A stretch of 21,644 nt of DNA from CAJBVG01 sp943371235 (GTDB lineage: Bacteria > Bacteroidota > Bacteroidia > Sphingobacteriales > Sphingobacteriaceae). A program made the position numbers and the translations under genes. This document shows positions 16,269-21,644 of the stretch, in pieces. Below the pieces are notes generated by a model. That model was not told the origin of the DNA, searched no databases, and saw only the letters and a list, made by a program, of their open reading frames with translations. The stretch spans positions 1 to 21,644 of the forward strand of contig CALRTZ010000047.1 in assembly GCA_943371235.1 (NCBI GenBank), read 5' to 3'. Each line of letters starts with the position of its first letter. Within the stretch, counting starts at the first letter, position 1.

Positions 16269-17309
16269 TTAGATGGTTTGTTTTAAATCGCGCAATAATT
16301 GTTCTAATTCTTCAATGCGTTTCTCTAATTCTGGTAGCCTTCTGTACACTGCTTGCATTTTTAGAGAATCTCTAAAAGGCGATACTGGAGTGCCGTTCCA
16401 TTGTTTATTTTCTTCGGTAATTGATTTGGAAATACCCGATTTGGCATTTATTTGTGATCCTTTTGCGATTTGTATGTGACCTACAATTCCTACTTGTCCG
16501 CCCACAATACAGTTTTCACCTATACGTGTGCTTCCTGATATTCCAGATTGAGATGCAATAACGGTATTGTCTCCAATCTCAACATTATGAGCAATTTGAA
16601 TTAAGTTATCGAGTTTTACTCCTTTTTTAATAACGGTAGAACCGATTGTTGCCCTATCAATACTTGTATTTGAGCCAACTTCCACTTCATCTTCAATAAT
16701 AACATTGCCAATTTGAGCTACTTTTTGAAAAGTGCCGTCTGCTTGTGGAGCAAAACCAAAGCCATCACTACCGATTACTGCACCCGAGTGTACAATCACA
16801 TTTTGGCCAATCACACAATCAGAATACACTTTTACACCCGAAAATAAGGTGGTACCATCAGCAATTGTAACATTATCTCCAATATAAACTTGTGGGTATA
16901 TTTTTACATTATTACCAATTATTACATGATTGCCGATGTAAGCAAAAGCACCTATATAACAGTCTTTGCCAAATTTTGCACTCTTACTTATAAAATTGGG
17001 TTCTTCTATTCCGTACTTATTTAATTTGATGGTATTGTATTTTTCTAACAATACCGAAAAAGAAGTATAAGCATTTTCTACCCGTATTAGAGTTGAAGAA
17101 ACGGGCTTTTCGAGTACTAGGTCTTTGTTTATAATTACCACAGAAGCTTCTGTAGTGTACAAATGTGGTTCGTATTTAGGATTCGCTAAGAAAGACAAAG
17201 AGCCTTTTTTACCTTCTTCGATTTTAGCTAATGAATAGACAACTTCGTCGGGATTACCTTCTAATTCTCCATTGAGTAATACACAAATTTCTATTGCCTT
17301 AAATTGCAT
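16269..17309 (-). CDS. lpxD: UDP-3-O-(3-hydroxyacyl)glucosamine N-acyltransferase LpxD
   Basis: This 346-aa protein adds the second 3-hydroxyacyl chain, to the 2-amino group of UDP-3-O-acyl-glucosamine, third step of lipid A synthesis. Residues 1-95 form the uridine-binding domain (GSLSFLANPKYEPHLY). Residues about 105-300 are left-handed beta-helix hexapeptides, with GSDGFGFAP at 180-188 and the catalytic His241 in IAHNV. The C-terminus (RRLPELEKRIEELEQLLRDL) is a helical, coiled-coil-like tail. Length matches the family. It sits 72 bp after the HD gene and 66 bp before lpxC-fabZ, with its own -7 box. Confidence 0.97.
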   Translation of the reverse strand: MQFKAIEICVLLNGELEGNPDEVVYSLAKIEEGKKGSLSFLANPKYEPHLYTTEASVVIINKDLVLEKPVSSTLIRVENAYTSFSVLLEKYNTIKLNKYGIEEPNFISKSAKFGKDCYIGAFAYIGNHVIIGNNVKIYPQVYIGDNVTIADGTTLFSGVKVYSDCVIGQNVIVHSGAVIGSDGFGFAPQADGTFQKVAQIGNVIIEDEVEVGSNTSIDRATIGSTVIKKGVKLDNLIQIAHNVEIGDNTVIASQSGISGSTRIGENCIVGGQVGIVGHIQIAKGSQINAKSGISKSITEENKQWNGTPVSPFRDSLKMQAVYRRLPELEKRIEELEQLLRDLKQTI

Positions 17310-17340
17310 TATACAAAAATAAAATTATCCTTCAATGCTG

Positions 17341-17348
17341 CAAATCTA
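17341..17348 (-). promoter_or_regulatory. -7 box TAGATTTG upstream of lpxD
   Basis: On the minus strand this is TAGATTTG, a full match to TAnnTTTG, ending 31 bp before the lpxD ATG. No convincing -33 TTTG is present at 19-20 bp. Confidence 0.5.
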
Positions 17349-17381
17349 TTATTGAAATAAGTGTAATAATTTGTTAACATT

Positions 17382-18605
17382 TCAGCGATATTTAGGGTAA
17401 CAGATAAAATGTTTTTGTACAGTTTTGGATAATGCTTCAAGGTTTAAACCATCGGAACACACTGCAATGTCTTGTAAACCTTTGGTTTTCGTTAAAATAA
17501 AAATCTTCCCACTATCTGGGTTATAAGCATTATTATTAATGATGCCCGTAAAAACAAAATAATGCGCTTGCTCGGGTGCTATTTGCCAATTTTTAGCTAA
17601 TTCGGCCTCTCTTTGTTCTACTTGATCTGAGTTAATTGGGTCGTTTTGGATTTCAATGGAGTACAATCTTCTATTAATTAACTCCGAACACAGTACTGAA
17701 AGCACTCTATCGGTATCGTTGGTCCACACTTTTATAGACGTATAAATATCATGATCGTCTATGTTTGCAAAAGCATCTAAAAATCGAGGGTCGCCTTTAA
17801 AATCATCGGCACTTGGATTATTTTTCAGTAAAAACTCAAATGAGGGGCTTGCAAATAAAGCATGACCGTTGATGGCTAACTCTTTAGCTCGTTTTAAAAT
17901 TTTTAATAACAATTGCTCAGCTGCAATAACTGTTTTATGGAAATACACTTGCCAATACATTAATCGGCGTGCTATTAAAAACTTTTCGATAGAGTAAATT
18001 CCTTTTTCTTCAATCACTAATTGATCGTTTATCACATAAATCATTTTTAATATTCGATCAAAACCAATTACTCCTTCAGAAACACCTGTATAAAAGCTAT
18101 CTCTATTGAGGTAATCCATGCGATCCATGTCTAGTTGACTGGATACCAATTGGTGCAAGAATTTTTTAGTGTGTTTGTCTTCAAATATTTCAATGGCTAA
18201 GGTTAGCTCACCGTTAAACTCTTCATTTAATCTTTTCATTAATAAAATAGAAAGATCTTCATGATGGATGCTAGGTACGATACAGCTTTCGAGTGCATGA
18301 GAAAAAGGACCGTGACCAATATCGTGTAATAATATAGCGATGGTAGCGGCTTTGGCTTCATCATCAGTAATTTCAATGCCTTTGTACCTAAGTGTTTCCA
18401 AGGCAATGCCCATTAAGTGCATGGCACCGAGTGCATGGTGGAAACGTGTATGAAGAGCACCGGGGTAAACTAAATGAGTTAAACCCAACTGTTTAATATT
18501 GCGTAAACGTTGGAAGTATGGATGTTCAATTAAATCAAAAATTATTTCATAAGGTACACTTACAAAACCATACACAGGGTCGTTAAATATTTTCTTTTTA
18601 TTCAA
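17382..18605 (-). CDS. HD-domain phosphohydrolase, SAMHD1/dGTPase-like
   Basis: From a TTG start at 18605 the protein has 407 aa. The HD metal site is clear: His57 in RFHHALGAMH, His94-Asp95 in LLHDIGHGPFSH, and a later Asp in QLDMDRMDYLNRD, the same arrangement as in SAMHD1-type dNTP triphosphohydrolases. Family members hydrolyse dNTPs or related nucleotides; the real substrate here is not known. The N-terminus NKKKIFNDPVYGFVSVP is the usual family beginning, which is why I take 18605. An upstream in-frame TTG at 18677 would add 24 hydrophobic, family-foreign residues and run into porX. The gene leads the series HD-lpxD-lpxC-fabZ-lpxA-ABC-efp and is divergent from porX. Confidence 0.88.
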   Translation of the reverse strand: MNKKKIFNDPVYGFVSVPYEIIFDLIEHPYFQRLRNIKQLGLTHLVYPGALHTRFHHALGAMHLMGIALETLRYKGIEITDDEAKAATIAILLHDIGHGPFSHALESCIVPSIHHEDLSILLMKRLNEEFNGELTLAIEIFEDKHTKKFLHQLVSSQLDMDRMDYLNRDSFYTGVSEGVIGFDRILKMIYVINDQLVIEEKGIYSIEKFLIARRLMYWQVYFHKTVIAAEQLLLKILKRAKELAINGHALFASPSFEFLLKNNPSADDFKGDPRFLDAFANIDDHDIYTSIKVWTNDTDRVLSVLCSELINRRLYSIEIQNDPINSDQVEQREAELAKNWQIAPEQAHYFVFTGIINNNAYNPDSGKIFILTKTKGLQDIAVCSDGLNLEALSKTVQKHFICYPKYR

Positions 18606-18625
18606 AGCACAACAATAAAAGCCAT

Positions 18626-18635
18626 ACAAATTTGT
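18626..18635. promoter_or_regulatory. Palindrome ACAAATTTGT between the divergent HD and porX genes
   Basis: This 10-bp perfect palindrome contains CAAATTTG, which is 7 of 8 bases of TAnnTTTG on both strands. It could serve as a -7 box for the HD gene (21 bp upstream) or for porX (37 bp upstream), or bind a dimeric regulator. No strong -33 element supports either direction. Confidence 0.3.
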
Positions 18636-18671
18636 TAATTTTAACGGAAACGAGAAATTAAAATAAAATAT

Positions 18672-20222
18672 ATGCAAGAAACAATCATATTGTGGGCAGA
18701 TGATGAAATAGATTTGTTAAAACCACATATCTTATTTCTACAAGATAAGGGTTATAAAGTAATAAGTACTACAAATGGTTCGGATGCATTAGATTTATTA
18801 AAAACCGAAAAGGTAGATGTAGTGTTTTTAGATGAAAATATGCCTGGCTTATCTGGCTTAGAGACGCTTCAAGAGATTAAAAAAAATTATAGTGAATTGC
18901 CCGTTGTACTTATTACCAAAAATGAAGAAGAATATTTAATGGAAGATGCCATTGGTAGTAAAATCGCCGATTACCTTATAAAGCCTGTAAATCCTAAACA
19001 AATTTTATTAACCCTCAAAAAAATAATTGATAACAAACGATTAGTTTCCGAAAAAACGAATTCTGCATATCAACAAGAGTTTAGAAATTTAGGGATTGCC
19101 TTAAATGATGTTTCTTCAATTGAGGAGTGGAAAGATGTGTATAAAAAATTAGTGTTTTGGGAATTGGAGCTAGAGAAATTACAAGACACCGGAATGCATG
19201 AAATTTTAACTCATCAAAAGCAAGAAGCAAATGCACTGTTTTCTAAATATGTAGAAAAAAATTATTTGCGTTGGTTAAAAGAACCCGATAAAGCTCCTTT
19301 ACAATCGCATCAATTAATGAAACAAAAAGTATTTCCACAATTATCAGAACAAATTCCTACGTTCTTTATCTTAATTGATAATTTAAGATACGATCAATGG
19401 AAGGTTATAATGCCAATAATAAATGAATATTTTAGATTAGAAGAAGAAGAAATTTATACGAGTATTTTACCTACGGCAACTCAGTATGCACGTAACGCCA
19501 TTTTCTCTGGTTTACTTCCATCAGAAATGGAAAAACAACATCCAAAACTTTGGAAAAACGACGAAGATGAGGGAGGTAAAAACATGCACGAAGAAGAGTT
19601 TTTACAAGCACAACTGGCTCGACTCAGAAAAAATATTAAATGTTCTTATGTAAAAGTAGTGAACAATGAAGAAGGCAAAAATTTAGTAGACAGTATTAAT
19701 CAGAAATTTCAAAATCAATTAAATGTAATTGTATATAATTTTGTTGATATGCTTTCGCATGCACGTACAGAAATGGAAATAATAAGAGAGCTTGCTCCAG
19801 ATGAGAGTGCTTACAGATCCCTTACCCTGTCGTGGTTTGAGCATTCTCCTTTGTTAGAAGCCATCGTAAAAATATCACAAAAACCATCGCGATTAATTAT
19901 TACTACAGACCATGGTACTATAAGAGTTAAAACGCCGAGTAAGGTTGTAGGCGACAGAACAGTGAATAGTAATTTACGTTACAAACAAGGTAAAAACTTA
20001 AACTATAACCATAAAGAAGTTTTAGAAATTAAAAACCCTGCAGAAGGATTTTTACCAAAAGTGAACGTTAGTCAAACTTTCATTTTTGCAAAAGAAGATT
20101 ATTATTTTGTATATCCTAACAACTATAATCATTTTGTAAATTTCTTTAACAACACCTTTCAACATGGAGGTATTTCTTTGGAAGAAATGTTAATTCCGTA
20201 TGTAGTATATACACGTAAATAA
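18672..20222 (+). CDS. porX: PorX-type response regulator with PglZ phosphodiesterase domain
   Basis: This 516-aa protein is close to Porphyromonas gingivalis PorX in length. Residues 1-120 are a receiver domain: acidic Asp10/Asp11, phospho-acceptor Asp54 (FLDENMPG), Thr82 and Lys104 (LIKPVNP). A helical linker (about 125-220) joins it to a PglZ, alkaline-phosphatase-like domain. That domain shows Asp236 (LIDNLRYDQW), the PTATQ segment at 267-271, where Thr268 or Thr270 may be the nucleophile, and Asp413-His414 (TTDHGT) for metal binding. In P. gingivalis PorX works with PorY and sigma factor SigP to control T9SS genes, and it hydrolyses cyclic oligonucleotides. No sensor kinase or sigma factor gene is in this window. 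It is divergent from the HD/lpx series. Confidence 0.95.
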   Translation: MQETIILWADDEIDLLKPHILFLQDKGYKVISTTNGSDALDLLKTEKVDVVFLDENMPGLSGLETLQEIKKNYSELPVVLITKNEEEYLMEDAIGSKIADYLIKPVNPKQILLTLKKIIDNKRLVSEKTNSAYQQEFRNLGIALNDVSSIEEWKDVYKKLVFWELELEKLQDTGMHEILTHQKQEANALFSKYVEKNYLRWLKEPDKAPLQSHQLMKQKVFPQLSEQIPTFFILIDNLRYDQWKVIMPIINEYFRLEEEEIYTSILPTATQYARNAIFSGLLPSEMEKQHPKLWKNDEDEGGKNMHEEEFLQAQLARLRKNIKCSYVKVVNNEEGKNLVDSINQKFQNQLNVIVYNFVDMLSHARTEMEIIRELAPDESAYRSLTLSWFEHSPLLEAIVKISQKPSRLIITTDHGTIRVKTPSKVVGDRTVNSNLRYKQGKNLNYNHKEVLEIKNPAEGFLPKVNVSQTFIFAKEDYYFVYPNNYNHFVNFFNNTFQHGGISLEEMLIPYVVYTRK

Positions 20223-20256
20223 AAAAAAGGGAGCTAAAATTTAGCTCCCTTTTTTT
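20221..20256. terminator. Strong bidirectional terminator between porX and the TonB receptor gene
   Basis: GGGAGCTAAA (20229-20238) pairs perfectly with TTTAGCTCCC (20240-20249). The hairpin is preceded by eight A and followed by seven T, so it should end transcription from both convergent genes. Confidence 0.92.
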
Positions 20257-20263
20257 ATATTAA

Positions 20264-21644
20264 TTAAAACTTGAAATTCATAGACATCATATAATTTCTT
20301 CCTGCCTGAGGATAGTAGAAATTATAATTGTTTTCAACACCACTTTCAATTAAACTATAGGTATAACCATTAGGTTCATAAACAGCATTGAACACATTAT
20401 TCGCCTTTAATGTAACTGTAAAAGATGGAATTATTTTTTTAACTCTCAAATTATAATCTAAAAATAAATCGTTTACAAAAAACGGATTAATTTTACGTAA
20501 ATCATTAGAAGTATTGTCCATGTATTGTTTTCCAACATATTTAGATTCTAAGCTCACAAATAAATTTTGATAAATCTTGTACCGTACTCTAGAACCAGCC
20601 ACAATATTTGGAGAAAAAGAAATGTCTGTATTTTTATGTTCTCTTAACAATACTCCGATATAATTATAATCAGCGTCGTATTCATATATAGACTCTGTAA
20701 AGGATGCAATTTTATTTCTACTTAAAGCAATGTTGGCTGAAACACTAAGTTTAGAGGTATAATTAAATGTGGCACTAGCTTCAATACCCGCTCTATAACT
20801 ATTAGGGGTGTTTATTCTTAAATATTCCCCAACATTATTTACTTCTCCCGTTAATACTAATTGATTTTTATAATCCATTAAATAAGTGTTCACATCAATA
20901 TTAAAATTAGTGCTTTTTTTTCTCCAGCCAATTTCTACATTTCGCAATTGTTCTGATTTAGGAATTAAGTTATTTACTTTACCATTAATAAAATCGTCTC
21001 TATTGGGTTCTTTGTTAGCAACACCAATGCTTAAATAAACATTATTATCATTGGTAATACTATAAGAAATACCCGCTTTAGGATTAAAGAAATTTAATTG
21101 ATGTTGTTGATCAATAATTACTTGGTCTTTATTATTTCCTTCTAGTTTATAATCAATGGAGCGAAACTGCAAATCGATAAAAGCTTGTAATGCATTTGTA
21201 AATTGGTAATTACTTTTAGCATATATATTAAACTCTTTTTTATTACCCCAACCAGTGTAAAAACGATGCCCAGGTTGAGAGTTAGAGGCGTATTTAGCCC
21301 AAACAATTTCTCCAAAATGTTCGCCATCATATTTATTTGCAGACCCCCCAATGGTTAAACTAAACTTATCAAGCGAAGTATATTCCCAACTGTATACAAT
21401 TCCTTCAAAAGTATTTCGCAACCATCTTCTTCTTAAAATATCTGAACTAGTAATGGTATCGTTTCCAACGAAAAGAGAATCTAAATTATAATTTGAAAAA
21501 GATTGGTCGTATCTAAACTCTTGAAAATATCCACGACCTCTAGTAAAATGATAACCTAAATTTAAATGATTCCGTTTGTTTAATTTAAACGATTCGAATA
21601 TTTGATAATGATCTTGCTGATAATTATCATACTGATCATTGTAT
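20264..21644 (-). CDS. C-terminal beta-barrel part of a TonB-dependent outer membrane receptor (5' end outside window)
   Basis: The reading frame stays open from the stop at 20264 to the right edge (460 codons), so the N-terminus with plug and TonB box is missing from the window. The TTG at 21421 is internal, not the start. The sequence is made of alternating strands rich in Tyr, Asn and aromatic residues. The last strand region has the receptor pattern FTVTLKANNVFNAVYEPNGYTYS, followed by YYPQAGRNYMMSMNFKF with a terminal Phe, the usual outer-membrane assembly signal. NKEPNRDDF near the middle is also typical of these receptors. Such proteins import iron chelates, cobalamin or glycans with TonB energy. 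The substrate cannot be read from this part. I see no SusD-like gene next to it within the window. Confidence 0.9.
   Translation of the reverse strand, partial: YNDQYDNYQQDHYQIFESFKLNKRNHLNLGYHFTRGRGYFQEFRYDQSFSNYNLDSLFVGNDTITSSDILRRRWLRNTFEGIVYSWEYTSLDKFSLTIGGSANKYDGEHFGEIVWAKYASNSQPGHRFYTGWGNKKEFNIYAKSNYQFTNALQAFIDLQFRSIDYKLEGNNKDQVIIDQQHQLNFFNPKAGISYSITNDNNVYLSIGVANKEPNRDDFINGKVNNLIPKSEQLRNVEIGWRKKSTNFNIDVNTYLMDYKNQLVLTGEVNNVGEYLRINTPNSYRAGIEASATFNYTSKLSVSANIALSRNKIASFTESIYEYDADYNYIGVLLREHKNTDISFSPNIVAGSRVRYKIYQNLFVSLESKYVGKQYMDNTSNDLRKINPFFVNDLFLDYNLRVKKIIPSFTVTLKANNVFNAVYEPNGYTYSLIESGVENNYNFYYPQAGRNYMMSMNFKF

Noticed and set aside
18606..18677. TTG start for the HD protein at 18677
   Set aside because: The added 24 residues are unlike the family and would overlap the porX start; the TTG at 18605 gives the family N-terminus.
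21419..21421. Start of the TonB receptor at 21421
   Set aside because: This is an internal TTG. The frame continues without a stop to the right edge and encodes further beta-barrel strands.

Overview
The window is about 21.6 kb of AT-rich bacterial DNA that reads as a Bacteroidota chromosome. Four things support this. LpxC and FabZ are fused in one polypeptide. A PorX-type receiver–PglZ protein is present. A secreted protein carries a C-terminal type IX secretion (T9SS) sorting domain. Many genes are preceded by the Bacteroidota -7 box TAnnTTTG rather than a Shine-Dalgarno sequence. I cannot name the genus. No tRNA, rRNA, CRISPR array, insertion sequence or phage gene was seen.

Layout. (1) 1-3869, minus strand: a small, probably surface-exposed lipoprotein, then 9 bp later a very large secreted protein (at least 1081 codons, cut by the left edge). 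I checked that reading frame triplet by triplet and it has no stop. It combines a signal peptide, a carboxypeptidase-regulatory-like fold, an HEFGH...E zinc metallopeptidase site and a long parallel beta-helix. (2) 4114-8371, plus strand: a four-helix membrane protein of unknown function, mfd (transcription-repair coupling factor, with a TTG start just behind its promoter), and a 119-aa conserved-looking protein that overlaps mfd by ATGA. (3) 8435-9375, plus strand: a complete Xre/RES toxin-antitoxin pair with its own promoter and a palindrome near the predicted transcription start. (4) 9394-12084, minus strand: a secreted Asp-box beta-propeller protein with a T9SS sorting domain. (5) 12147-12719, plus strand: 5-formyltetrahydrofolate cyclo-ligase with a GTG start. 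(6) 12770-18605, minus strand: HD phosphohydrolase, lpxD, lpxC-fabZ, lpxA, a small ABC ATPase and efp. (7) 18672-20222, plus strand, divergent from region 6: porX. (8) 20264-21644, minus strand: the C-terminal part of a TonB-dependent receptor, cut by the right edge.

How it fits together. The central theme is the outer membrane. Region 6 makes the acyl chains and first steps of lipid A. The divergent porX regulates the T9SS, whose type-A cargo is anchored to lipopolysaccharide. One such cargo protein is encoded in the window, and the TonB receptor and both surface proteins of region 1 use the same envelope. The best less-explored items are the metallopeptidase/beta-helix protein with its lipoprotein neighbour, the ABC ATPase lacking normal Q-loop and switch residues inside the lipid A cluster, the EF-P with Asn at its loop tip, and the self-contained RES/Xre module. 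I found no convincing wholly new multi-gene defence or mobile system.
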